From Solea solea (taxonomy: Eukaryota > Chordata > Actinopteri > Pleuronectiformes > Soleidae), in the NCBI RefSeq assembly GCF_958295425.1, contig NC_081140.1, positions 8,687,698 through 8,751,697 of the forward strand: a stretch of DNA of 64,000 nt. Direction: 5' to 3'. This document shows, in pieces, positions 1 through 9,958 of the stretch (position 1 is its first letter; each line of letters opens with the position of its first letter). The position numbers were made by a program, and so were the translations under genes. Under the pieces are notes generated by a model. It worked only from the letters and a program-made list of their open reading frames with translations, had not been told where the DNA came from and did not search any database.

Positions 1-33
1 GCAGCATTCTCCTTCAAACGGCTTATGACCAAC

Positions 34-181
34 CTGATTTCATTGGGGATCTCCTCCTCATCATATTTATTCTTATTCCTCCAGTAGAAGAGTGTGACCA
101 CTGCTAAGAGGGAGAAGATGACGATAGCCAGGACTCCTGTAGCAATGGTCCCCGCTATCAGACCTACGCTCTGAGGCTGTG
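34..181 (-). CDS. igsf11: igsf11 exon: stalk, transmembrane helix and start of cytoplasmic tail
   Basis: Read on the minus strand this 148-bp exon encodes a short stalk (QPQSVG), a hydrophobic span of about 25 residues (LIAGTIATGV followed by LAIVIFSLLAVVTLFYW), a basic stop-transfer stretch (RNKNK) and the acidic EEEIPNEIR that opens the cytoplasmic tail. The last block matches vertebrate IGSF11, a homophilic cell-adhesion protein of the CTX/CAR family that sits in the plasma membrane. The acceptor is TTACAG at 182-187. The first two bases complete a Pro codon begun in the previous exon. The donor (GTTGGT, 28-33) is weaker than the other donors; I chose it because the family has a junction at NEIR, but the frame stays open to the window edge, so the end is less certain than the start. 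The remaining tail, including the expected C-terminal PDZ-binding motif, is off the window. Confidence 0.9.
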
Positions 182-1091
182 CTGTAAGACAAAGAGACCA
201 GTCAGGCAGGTTTAACATAGGTTATCAAGGATTGTTAGAGGCAGCTACATAACATAATGAAGTAAGAGGAAGATGATGAGGATTATAGGACTTTCAAGCT
301 TTACATTTTGGTAAACAACAACCACAACTCATGAAATATATATATTTTTAGAAGGTAAACAGTAAAAACTAAATAAATATTGTGGACCCTAACCCAGAAC
401 AATCCACTACCTATGTATTAACTTAGATGAAAATTACAGTTTAGAATAAAGCAACAAAACAGAAAGGCTAAACTAAATACACAGATAATATCACATATTT
501 GCGTAGCTATGTATATTTGAATATGTGAGGATTTGCAAATATGTGATGTTCTCATTTATCTGTCGTCCTTGCTGATGGCTCCTTCCATTCACCTCATTAA
601 AATGTTTTTTTTTTTTGTAGAGTTTTAATTGGTTTGAGGTTAAAAGGGACAAAGGGTATTGAAAGGGTAATTTGTGATGCTGAGCTCAATAAATAAACCT
701 TTTCTTGACTCAGCACACTGACAGTTAAGGCCTGTCACACACTCAGATTGAGGAAAAGGGTCCAAAGACCATTTTCCAGTCCTTCCTTTGTGAAATACAC
801 AAACTGTGTGACCCTGTGTGACCCCCCCAAGTGACTCGCTGTCATTTTCTTTGATCGCTGTCAGAAACAGCAGAGTGCTGCTTTCTGCAAGATGTTCCGG
901 TCTCGCCCTTTGCTTTGCTGTTGTCGTGTTTATGATTCCTTTTGACCGGCGTCCTTGAAAAGGAACCTCATTTTATCCTCATATGTCAGCATTCGAGGGC
1001 AGCTTTTTCTATCAAAACATGCGCATGAACTCATCCATGTGTCAGTCTGCCTGTACTTGACAAGCACATGGATTAATTGAGAAGTACTTAC
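182..1091 (-). other. igsf11 intron between the C2-domain and transmembrane exons
   Basis: This 910-bp intron has a strong GTAAGT donor (1086-1091) and an acceptor TTACAG. It is AT-rich, with a short T run near 606-618. I see no gene, RNA or recognised mobile element in it. Confidence 0.8.
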
Positions 1092-1214
1092 GTGCTACAA
1101 CCTGCAGATTGAGCAGACAGGTGCTTTTGCCAATAGCATTGGTGGAGGTACACTGGTAGTGTCCTGAGGTGGAGGTGCTGATGTTTCTTAGTGTGACCGT
1201 GCCCTGCATCTGGT
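1092..1214 (-). CDS. igsf11: igsf11 exon: second half of the C2-type Ig domain
   Basis: The 123-bp minus-strand exon encodes [17 protein letters not shown], then [13 protein letters not shown] and [14 protein letters not shown] is the F-strand cysteine region of a C2-set Ig fold. The second cysteine, in STCLL, pairs with the early ACR cysteine of the preceding exon in CTX-family proteins, giving their extra disulfide. NIS is a candidate N-glycosylation site. The acceptor is TTCCAG just upstream and the donor is GTAAGT. The first two bases complete an Asp codon (QDQ, as in mammalian IGSF11) and the last base starts the Pro codon finished in the transmembrane exon. Length and phases match the family. 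Confidence 0.95.
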
Positions 1215-1925
1215 CTGGAAGACACACACATACACACACAGCCACACAGTGATTAAAGGGACAGATGCACGTAGGTGTTGAAGCTCATATACAAACTGAT
1301 TAGAAATTAGAGTTGATGGCGTATGATAAAAACACAAAGAAATCAACTCCAAAAATATATAAAACCCATTTTATCTTAAGAATGACATTACTTTTAATCG
1401 TTTACCTTATTAAACTGCAAACACGTCTGCTATTATCTACTAATAGAAGGTGCTTATAACCTTGTTTGTACAAACACAAGGTATACGAGTGAAGTATACT
1501 GTACTTTCACAAAATAATGAGTCACTTGGATGTGCATGTACACTACTGAAAAAAAAAGAATAAGAATATTGGATATCATGCAGCTCTTTATTGTTTAAAC
1601 ATGTCCAAGTAGGGGACACTTAAACTATCAAGGCAAGGAGGACAATTTAATGAGTGCAGTATAAGTAAAATCATTACCTCATGTACAGTTGGTTAAACTA
1701 AAAACCCTCTATAATCCTTTAATGGGAAATGCATGCTCCAAATTTTTAAGTAGAAATATTATTAACAACAGTTAAATAAGTAGTAAATAACTACAGTGGT
1801 AATTTAGGTTACATCTTATTGGAATTGTGGAAAGAAATTGTTGAAGTCAAGACAACTTCATTATTGATGTGCAGTGAACAAACATGTCAAAAAAAAACTT
1901 AGAAAAACATGGATTTATTTATTTC

Positions 1926-1983
1926 ATTCATCCATCTCCTTCTCTTATCCTCCACATGAGGGTCGCGGGGGGTGCGCTGTTGT
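1926..1983 (-). repeat. SINE-like repeat, 3' end fragment
   Basis: The stretch holds CATCCATCTCC, TTATCCTCCACATGAGGGTC and GCGGGG. This is the reverse complement of the tail of the fish repeat seen in full at 15015-15333. Only the tail remains. Confidence 0.6.
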
Positions 1984-2328
1984 CCCATCCTTTCCCAATG
2001 TCTACAATTAGATTTTTTTTAGCTCTATCAGGACAAATCTGTTCCTTGCAACTGATTGGACATCTGTATATATTTGCCTTTTGAAGATTATAACGAAGAT
2101 TAAACACTACACCACATCTCTGATGCTGAACTTAAACTACAGCTCCAGCATCAGAGAGGAGCTGGATGGATGTTCTGTCTCTCACAACGTAACTGAGTGA
2201 CGGAGTGCGAGCACCACTGCTTTTGACACATCTGTGTCAGAGTTTGGTATTCGGCATCAGAGGCGCACCAAAATAACCATCACTTTGCTCATTCACAAAC
2301 ACAATCCTGAAACACACACACACACACA

Positions 2329-2552
2329 TTTCCTCCCACAGTCCAAAACATGCAATATGGGGATTAGGTAAATTGGACTCTCTAAATTGACTGTAGATGT
2401 GAGTGGATGGTTGTTTGTCTCTATATGTGGCCCTGTGTTGGACTGCCGATCTGTCCAGGGTGTACCCCGCCTTTCACCCTATGTCAGCTGAGATTGAGCA
2501 CAGAATCCCCCGTGACCCTCATGTGGAGGATAAAGCAGTAGAAGACGGATGG
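2329..2552 (+). repeat. SINE-like repeat, body and tail
   Basis: It reads TTTCCTCCCACAGTCCAAAA, GGGGATTAGGTAAATTGGA, CTGTCCAGGGTGTACCCCGC and CCGTGACCCTCATGTGGAGG in order. These are hallmark words of a very common fish interspersed repeat. The tRNA-like head is missing; a short CA tract sits at the truncated 5' end. It ends about 140 bp from the C2-domain exon at 2694-2849. Confidence 0.7.
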
Positions 2553-2693
2553 AAGAATCCCTGCATCCATCAGAGGAGGGGAACTTTTGTTGCGAGTGGT
2601 TGTTTGGGCCTGGTACATGATGGCATGTGTGTGAGATTTAAAAACAGACGGTGCGGCAAAAAGGAACTCCAACGGCCAGCTTGTTTGTAATAC

Positions 2694-2849
2694 CTTGCAT
2701 GGCGTTGTGAGGCAGCTTGGGCAGCGTGTCCAGCTTCTCCCAGGAGTAGGACGGCGTGGGAATACCTTCCTCTGAACTGCAGAGAAGCATGATGTCACTG
2801 CCAACATCCAGTGTGCCCTGGATTCGACATGCTGGTATAGATGGGGGCA
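2694..2849 (-). CDS. igsf11: igsf11 exon: first half of the C2-type Ig domain
   Basis: The 156-bp minus-strand exon encodes [39 protein letters not shown] and [18 protein letters not shown] is the linker between the two Ig domains. [10 protein letters not shown] carries the B-strand cysteine and SYSWEK the core tryptophan. ACR supplies the additional cysteine typical of the CTX family (CAR, CLMP, ESAM, VSIG relatives). The SSEEGIP and WEKLD words match mammalian IGSF11 closely. The acceptor is TGCTAG and the donor GTATTA. Two bases complete a Val codon at the start and one base opens the Asp codon at the end, both in register with the neighbouring exons. Confidence 0.95.
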
Positions 2850-3080
2850 CTAGCAGACGGGGAGAGGGGATGGTGTCAAGTTAACCACTTCACAAAATGC
2901 AATGCTTTCCTTACTGCATTGGAGAATCTTATATTTCTAATATTTATTTCATTTTGCTTTTGTCCGATTCAGTATGAAGTTAAAAAAATACACTTTTGAT
3001 TGGTGACAATGAAGTTATTGTCTAATTTTCTTTACAGCTCTTCAGTTGGCAGGGAATGCTTAAAGATTAAGGGTCATATC

Positions 3081-3103
3081 ATTTGATTTTAATAAAATCA
3101 AAT
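3081..3103. repeat. Perfect 10-bp inverted repeat, 3-nt loop
   Basis: ATTTGATTTT (3081-3090) and AAAATCAAAT (3094-3103) are exact reverse complements around AAT. In RNA this would form a short stable hairpin. It lies 10 bp from a second, unrelated palindrome. Confidence 0.75.
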
Positions 3104-3113
3104 CCTGAAAATT

Positions 3114-3141
3114 CACTTATATATAAAAACATATATAAGTG
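3114..3141. repeat. Perfect 11-bp inverted repeat, 6-nt loop
   Basis: CACTTATATAT (3114-3124) and ATATATAAGTG (3131-3141) are exact reverse complements around AAAAAC. It sits mid-intron between the two Ig-domain exons of igsf11. Confidence 0.75.
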
Positions 3142-3293
3142 TCTTTTGTTTGCCTCGTCTAAGTAAGATTTACTTGAGACTCTGTCATTGCAGAACCATA
3201 TAAGATGTTTATTACAGCAGACTCAGCTGAGAAACTACTCAGAAAAACAACAAAAACATTGATCATTATCTGTGGAGACGTGCAGTTAGTTAC

Positions 3294-3501
3294 CCAACAC
3301 AGTGAGCCCAATAACACCGATGCTGCGCCCCCCTCTGTCTGGGAAGTTGTTGACCAGGCACTGGTAGGTCCCAGTGTCAGACAACTGGGTGTTGTTGATG
3401 ACGATGGAGGCACTGGTACTTGGCATGGTGGCCACAAAGCCCACACGAGCATTGGGGTGGTTGGCGGGGCTGAATATCTGGCCACCCTGGTAAGTTATCA
3501 C
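3294..3501 (-). CDS. igsf11: igsf11 exon: second half of the V-type Ig domain
   Basis: The 208-bp minus-strand exon encodes [10 protein letters not shown], a variable SPANHPNA loop, [37 protein letters not shown] and [21 protein letters not shown] is the classic DxGxYxC motif of V-set domains, supplying the second disulfide cysteine. NNT is a candidate N-glycosylation site. The words [23 protein letters not shown] and GLTVL are nearly identical to mammalian IGSF11. The acceptor is TTTAG preceded by a short pyrimidine tract. The reading phase is 0 at the start, directly following QPEQ of the upstream exon. The donor GTAACT leaves one base of the Val codon shared with the next exon. Confidence 0.96.
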
Positions 3502-3802
3502 CTAAAGTGGGACGTCACAGAGAGAGGAAGGAAAGGATGACAAAATCAGAAAAAAAGAGTAAAATTATAAAAGTTTAGAATTGTAGACTCATACCATTTT
3601 AATAAGATATTAAAGCTATTAGTTTATTTATAGTCAAAATAAATCAGTGCATTTTGGCATTTGGAGAATATGTATATATGAAGATGATTCTTAGACAGTT
3701 ACAGTTACAATTATCCATCACTAGAGGGAGACCTAGATCTACCAAGAGACTGAAAAACAGTATACAGAGCAAGTCAATGAAACCGATGTTTCCAGCCTCA
3801 GT

Positions 3803-3847
3803 AAACAAACAAACAAACAAACAAACAGACAAACAAACAAAAAAAAA
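3803..3847. repeat. (CAAA)n tetranucleotide microsatellite
   Basis: About nine units of AAAC with one AGAC interruption, ending in an A run. Confidence 0.9.
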
Positions 3848-4651
3848 TCCTTCTATTTGTAAGTGCTTCTTTCTACCTCAGTGGATAAATTGCAGGAAAA
3901 GAAGCATTTACTTAAAGTACTCTTTCATGGTAAGGCTCTTCAGATAAAAGCATTCCCTAAACGTGTATGCATAATTGAAAACATTTGAACTTAGAAATAT
4001 ACAGTATAAACTCCAATCTGAAGCAGTTTTATGCACAAGCTTCGCCTTATATTAGTGACCTTTGACAAGAATCACATTTTGTACAGCTAAAGTTGCTCCT
4101 TCAGGTTGAAGTAAATTTGTCTCAGGCCCACATTAAAAAGGCAAGAAAGGATGGGTTTGTTGCAAAGCCTCACTCTGGCTTCAAACTTGGCCTGAGCAGC
4201 TCATTTGTGAGGCAGAGCCACATGCAGAACAGCTCTCACCCCTCAGCTGGACGCACAAAGACGAAGAGACACACACATACACACAAATGCATGAGCACAC
4301 AAGTCATTCACCCGCGCGCGCACCAGCTCACGCACAGACACGCACACACAAAGTACGGAGGGGAATCAGAGGGTCTATTCACTCTGGTGAAAAGAGCCCT
4401 CATTGAACTGTTCAAAGACCCAGGCAGGGAAACAACCAGCACCAGTGTGCGTGTGTGAGTGTGTGAGATCGTTCTGATGAAAGTGAGAGTGTGTATGTGA
4501 CTGTGTCCTCCACTACTGCCTAACGATTGTAAATTGCACGGCTGCAATTTCCTGAGTGCAGTACGTTCGCTTTGTCCTCTTATGTGCAGATGAATAGGCA
4601 GCTCCTCAGCTGTGATGAGAGTCTGTGACTACATCTCTTCTTTTTCTTATC

Positions 4652-4688
4652 TGTGTGTGTGTGCGCGTGCGTGTGTGCGTGTGGGGGG
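4652..4688. repeat. Imperfect (TG)n microsatellite with CG interruptions
   Basis: Alternating TG/CG dinucleotides, a purine-pyrimidine alternation that can favour Z-DNA. Confidence 0.85.
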
Positions 4689-4764
4689 TGGCTACACAAT
4701 GGGAGGACCAGTTTGAGTTTTGGAACGAGGACACTGTGGTCGCTCCACACTTTGTGAACCACCT

Positions 4765-4897
4765 TTAAAGGGCTGCTGAAGGATTAAATTGGTTGTGATG
4801 GTGGAGGCTAGGGTAAGGAGCCTGGTAATGTACTCTGCCAATGAGGAATACAATCAATCATGTGTCCATATGTGTGTGTGTGTGTGTGAGTGTGTTT
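4765..4897 (-). repeat. CCTAA/TG-rich interspersed repeat, diverged copy
   Basis: The order GGTTGTGATGG, TAGGGTAAGG, GCCAATGAGGAATAC and a (TG)n tract matches, in reverse orientation, the better copy at 9824-9958. It belongs to a fish family with TTAACCCTAA-type interiors and CA flanks. Confidence 0.5.
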
Positions 4898-5641
4898 TGC
4901 CACAGTCGCCGTCTCTAGGCTGAATAAGTGTGTGATCTCACTTACATTTTGTCTGTCCACTGCCTGCCTGCATGTCTCGTCGCTCTGACAGACAGGTCTG
5001 AAATGACCGGGTGCTTTACTTTTGGTGACCCGACAACATAATCTGCATCGTTAGTGAAAGCGATCCAATCAATCTGCCTCACATGCAACACTGTTTGTGT
5101 TTGCAGATGAGAGCAGGTGATTCGATTATGTCCTAACCTGTGCAGGATCTCACACTTGTCCTTGCTTTTCCCCCCACCATGGTTCTTGTGTTATGGGCTT
5201 GTGACATTTCAAAAAAGGCAGATATATAATACAATAAGCATTAATATTAACTCTGTTTTCCAAACACGGTCACTGACCACTGCAATGAAACAAATCCGCC
5301 TTTGTGTACGTAAATCACCTCATCCTCTCACATGACCCGGTTGGCTTTAAATCTGTGTGCTGGGAGAAAAGAGGTCATGGCTGGCAGTCATATGGCGAAT
5401 GGCCCTAAGAACTCTAGCTGGACGAGCTGGACGCTCCACTGCTCGTCCAGCGGTAAAACTCTGCAGCATCCTTTCCTCCATACACAAAACACACACAGGC
5501 ATGAGCCAACACCAGTTGAACACTGTAACTGTCTGTTACAACAGCATCAGTCTCATGAAAGAAGGATGTGTTGGTCCAAGACACGAGGGACACACAGCCA
5601 TCTTTCCAATAAAGCCAAAATAAGTCTCAAAACCCCTACAG

Positions 5642-5994
5642 CAGGGGTGTCCTCACTTTTTTAACAAGGGCCAGGTTTGAACATTCCTTTTTTATTTACC
5701 ATTACAAGTGACATACAAATGCACTCTTTTGGAATGATTTTATTTTCGTTGTCACATTTATAATTTTTAAATGGCAACGTAACAAAACCTAAGCCACGCC
5801 GGAGCGAACAAATGAAACAATTCTGCCGTTCTTTCACATCTGGTGTCAGATAACATAGAAAAGGAAATGAACGCATGTATGTGTCACAGCTGGGTTGCAA
5901 ACCCCGGTACTCTGGTGTCAAAGCGTAACTCAGAGCTAACATGTGACATGATGACATGTGACTGCGGCCGATTTTCTGTCCCAGTACGTCCCTG
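5642..5994. mobile_element. hAT-like miniature element (non-autonomous)
   Basis: It starts CAGGGGTGTCCTCACTTTTT then AACAAGGGCCAGG, the typical left end of hAT/Charlie-like elements in fish. A candidate right end is ACGTCCCTGG near 5985-5994, which only loosely mirrors the left end. No transposase reading frame is visible. The right boundary is uncertain. Confidence 0.5.
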
Positions 5995-6304
5995 GCTTAA
6001 ATAATACATGATAAAACTGACTTTGGGCATCCACAGTTTACTCACTGTAAGCTGCTGGTGTTATCGCCAACTATCGTCCACATGCTCTGAATATAGCACA
6101 CATGAAATAATGTGAAATAATAATATATAATATATGTATAGTCATGTGTTCTAAGTTCGATAACACCTCCTAGTCAAATGTGCACGGTAAGGGGTGGTGA
6201 GTGGGAGGAGTGTGGAGGATCCAGCAGATGAAAAGTCACTCAGTTGGTGTAAAGCACTCCATCCTTTTGTTATGTTGTCAGATGATGAAAATGACAACGG
6301 ACAA

Positions 6305-6346
6305 GAAATATAATATAATATATATATTATATTATATATAATATAT
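6305..6346. repeat. AT-rich palindrome
   Basis: Alternating TATAATATAATATA and TATATTATATTATA halves form a self-complementary AT block. This is low-complexity sequence prone to cruciform formation or slippage. Confidence 0.7.
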
Positions 6347-6424
6347 AAGGACAGCATTATTTCCAATGGTATTTTTTTTTTCTTCTGTTGAACTAGACAT
6401 GCTGAAAAGAATTAGACTTTTGGA

Positions 6425-6600
6425 GTCACAAGGGGTGGGCAGCGTGTTGGTATGGTGGTTAACACAGCAAACAGGCTTCTGTTTTCAATGCTGCTTTGGC
6501 CAGAGCCTTGCTGTGTGGAGTTTGCATGACTTCTCCGCCACAGTTCAAAGATGTGCAATTTGGGGTAAGACTATAAATTCCAGCTCCCCCTGCAAGCTTA
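6425..6600 (+). repeat. SINE-like repeat, tRNA-like head and body, decayed
   Basis: GGTATGGTGGTTAACAC resembles a tRNA-derived A-box region. TGTGTGGAGTTTGCATG, TTCTCC and CCACAGTTCAAAGATGTGCA follow in the order known for this fish repeat. The copy is heavily mutated and ends before the tail. Confidence 0.6.
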
Positions 6601-8063
6601 AAAGAAGTAAATACATGTGAATGTATAGTCACAGAAAAAAAGAGTTTAATATAACAAAAAGCATAAAAGATGAGGGTTTGGAGTAATCATGGTGGGTTAG
6701 TGAGCTGCGTCATCTGAAGGTTGTAGGTGTCGATGCTCATTTGCTGCTGAAATACGAAGAAAGACACACAAGACACCCCCTTCATAGAGACAACAGTGCA
6801 CTTGTTCTGATTACTGATGTCCCGGGAGATAGACAAGCGCAAAAGGTCTTCTGTGCAGATCGATAAAAATATATCACATTATAGCGTATGAGAGAATGAG
6901 TTGAAGCTGGGTTTATGAGGTGTTTGTGGTGGTGTAACCTCTCCTCAGTCTTTCCACACAGGGAGGATTACCAGCTTCAAACAAACAATGAGATTGTTGA
7001 GTCTGTCTAAAATGGGACATTGTTCATTTTCTCTGACGTGTCAAGCACCAAATTGTTTAGATATGGGCAAACGGGGGCAACAAAGAGAGGGGAAAAGAAG
7101 AGGTCGCTGTTTGAGGGTATCTGAAAGCAGTATTTATGTCTTCCATCCTCCATGACAGATTGTTAAATTTAGATAAAGATCGGATTCAGATCATCTAAAA
7201 TACTATGACAGATTAACATCATGTCAGCACTAGGGATTCTCTATGATTTCAATACAGAGCCTCATTTCACCCAAACTGTGCTTCTTTGTTGTGTTGCCTT
7301 TCCAGGAAAAGATCACAACATATTCAATTTCTTTTTCAGTCTCAAAATAATTTAGTGATGACATTGCAGTGCTGCAGAGAAAATGTTTTAAACTCATTTC
7401 TCTCATCAGCCACAGCAAGTAAAGTGAGAATATGGAGCAAAATTTGATTTCAAAAGATTTTTATACAACACTGACTATATTAAACTACACAGTTTGTTCA
7501 AAGAGAGCAGGGATTTAAAGTTTGTATGTGTGAACAATTTAATTTACAGGCGGTGGGACTGAAATTGGAGCATTTATTGCGCATTAATAACAACAATATC
7601 CAGCCAATAGTTTAAAGACGATTAACCAAAACCTGGTTCTTAACCTGGTTCATTTATTTTAAGTTTTTCCCAGGAATTGGTTAAGTTTCAGACTAAGATT
7701 TGAAGTAGCAGTCCAAAGAGGTTATTTGAGCATATACCAGCACTATGATGGGTAGATTACAAAGATGGAAAACAGCTTTCAGAAACATGTTGAATGATAT
7801 GACCTGACAATAAATAAGATAATAAATAATAATTACAAAATCACAATATAATCCGTGTTACAACTGTAAAACAGGAAAAGGCACTTGAGATTTTTTGAAT
7901 ACAGCGTGGAAAGTTCCCTCTGTTAAACATATACGTACATAAACGTGTGCTGTTTCTGTCTATATAATCTGTCCATTATAGAGTTGCTATGATCAAATTA
8001 CCTCAGCTGGGCTGCTAGGTATGAGATCCTATAATCCAGATAAACACATAACATGCAGGTGGG

Positions 8064-8335
8064 TGCACACACACAGACACAGGTCTGGTTTCCATGATTT
8101 CAGAGGACATTAGTCTTAGACATAAGTCGAGTCTTACTCACCTTAACCATAACTACTAGCCTAACCCTAAACCTTAACCTTAACCTTAACCTAACCCTAA
8201 CCTCATTTTAACATTTAATTTAATTTAATTTAATTTAATTTAATTTAATTTAATTTAATTTAATTTAATTTAACATTATGGGGACTTACTTTCTGTCCCC
8301 ATGAAGAAGACAAGTCCTCAACATAAGAATACCTG
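8064..8335 (+). repeat. CCTAA-rich interspersed repeat, copy 1
   Basis: A (CA)n start is followed by GGTTTCCATGATTTCAGAGG and ACATTAG. Then come CCTAACCCTAAACC-type telomere-like runs, an internal TTTAA array, and TCCCCATGAAGAAGACAAG toward the end. The order of words is shared with 21433-21702. Confidence 0.65.
8214..8272. repeat. (TTTAA)n pentanucleotide microsatellite
   Basis: Eleven to twelve nearly perfect TTTAA units inside the CCTAA-rich repeat. Confidence 0.95.
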
Positions 8336-9180
8336 GAGTATTCACAGTTATTCTGTTATTGTTAATTATCAACTTATTCTTTTTTAGCATTGGAGCATTT
8401 TAACAGAATAATATGGTCTTTGCTTTTAAATGCACAGACTGTCTATTATCTGTCCTGAGTCGTAATTACTTCAGTTCACATGTGTTCACTGTTCACTCAA
8501 ACCATAGGGAGCTCTTTTTGTTTATTTGTGTAGCCTTTACTGTGTCCTGTAGTCACAGTCATGTGGGCTTAAAGCTGTAAAGCACAGGATGAGGTTTTAA
8601 CAACATGTAACGTTAAGCATCAAGCAAAACATACAAGAGGATTAATCTCCGCTACAACAAAAAGCCAAGTCAGAGAAGCTTCTTCTAACACAGTCAGGAC
8701 CCACAGATCACCAACTAAACTGGACCACACCCCACTTACTTAAAATAAATTGGGATTCATTCATGAAACCCAGAGTACTTCTCTTGGAAATATCTGCTTC
8801 ACTTATACAAAATGATATGAGGTGTTACAGAAATTGCAGTTAAAGAAACACGTGTAGCACTGGTCCTATCTAAACATGACAGAGAGGGAGCGGAGACATT
8901 TGAGTGTGCTCACTAAAGTGCTAACGCAGGTTGTGATGGTGTAGAAGTGTACAGAGTAGTGTTCAGTAATTCTTAATGGCTTTTAGCATCAGCTGTAATC
9001 ATTTATGACATTCTCTTCCTCTGGAATGACCTTGTACTTCTACAGTTGCCCCACGCAGCACTTTATTCCTTCACTACTTTTTAGAGAGATCACAAATTTT
9101 ACACAACCCTAACCGCATGGCACAGCTCACAGTTCACACAATATGGGTTTCTTCTTCTTCTCCTTCTGAGAATTCAAATT

Positions 9181-9212
9181 GTGTGTGTTTGTGTGTGTGT
9201 GTGTGTGTGTGT
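9181..9212. repeat. (TG)n microsatellite
   Basis: About 16 TG units with one interruption. Confidence 0.9.
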
Positions 9213-9542
9213 AATTCTATGAGGTGTTTATAATGGACAATCCACGCTTATAAACTTGTGCGTGCGTCACTATATCAGTACACTTGTACATAATGTTTCC
9301 AGGTATCCAGTACACGTGTGTGTACTACAGCGAGAGTGTGAGAGGTTACAGCACGACAACACCATGGATGCGATGCAGATTCCTTTATGTGTCAGCTTCA
9401 ATCATCACTTCCCTGACATAAAAAATCATATGTATTCATCCATGAGTAAAAGACACACTCACAATTGTGTTCACTGGTATTTTTTTAACTTCCCGTGTGT
9501 GAAGATAAGCTTTTAGCCGCAGGTGAGCACATGACAGCAAAG

Positions 9543-9570
9543 TGCGTGTGTGTGTGTGTGTGTGTGTGTG
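9543..9570. repeat. (TG)n microsatellite
   Basis: About 13 TG units. Apparent short reading frames across it are artefacts of the dinucleotide run. Confidence 0.9.
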
Positions 9571-9823
9571 AAGTGTGCATATCTGAGGTTTCTTTCATCA
9601 TTGTGCACTTTGCATGTATGTTCTGTGCATTCAGTAAATGCACAGTTAATAAGCCTTGCGTGTATGCATGCGGAGCTGCACAGCACAGCATCTGGACCAG
9701 CAGTCTGTCTCATGGTGGTTGTTTTTGTGTGCACAAATGGGTTCAAAATGACGTGTGGAGATGTTTTCACAACTTCAAAGGGGTTGTTTGATGGGCGAGA
9801 TTTGGTTTAAGTAGGTTTGTAGT

Positions 9824-9958
9824 TGAATACATGGGGATTTACTGTACTTCTGTGATGGTTAAGGTTGGGGTAAGGGTCTACGGAATGAATTATACCAATG
9901 GGAGCCTTCTCAGCTATATAAAAATCAATGTGTGTGTGGTGTGTGGGGTGAGAACAGC
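9824..9958 (-). repeat. CCTAA/TG-rich interspersed repeat, reverse copy
   Basis: TGTGATGGTTAAGGTTGGGG, TAAGGGTCTACGGAATGAAT, ACCAATGGGAGCCTTCTCAG and a TG tract read as the reverse complement of the family's AGCTGAGAAGG ... CCTTAACCATCACA order. Confidence 0.6.

Larger units (their letters stand above)
1215..2693 (-). other. igsf11 intron between the two C2-domain exons
   Basis: The 1479-bp intron has a GTATTA donor and a TTCCAG acceptor preceded by a pyrimidine/TG tract. It contains two pieces of one SINE-like family in opposite orientation (1926-1983 and 2329-2552). The rest is AT-rich, with no recognised content. Confidence 0.8.
2850..3293 (-). other. igsf11 intron between V-domain and C2-domain exons, with two hairpins
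   Basis: This is a compact 444-bp intron (donor GTAACT, acceptor TGCTAG). It contains two adjacent perfect inverted repeats, at 3081-3103 and 3114-3141, listed separately. I see no other recognised element. Confidence 0.8.

Noticed and set aside
2403..2690. 95-codon plus-strand frame
   Set aside because: It runs through the SINE-like repeat and has no independent support.
8121..8150. AAG/GTGAGT donor-like site on the minus strand
   Set aside because: It lies inside the CCTAA-rich repeat and has no associated open exon.
8161..8210. Interstitial telomere from a chromosome fusion
   Set aside because: The CCCTAA-like units are few, irregular and part of a dispersed repeat seen at other positions.
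9495..9810. Overlapping cysteine/valine-rich and histidine/threonine-rich frames
   Set aside because: Artefacts of a TG microsatellite read in several frames.
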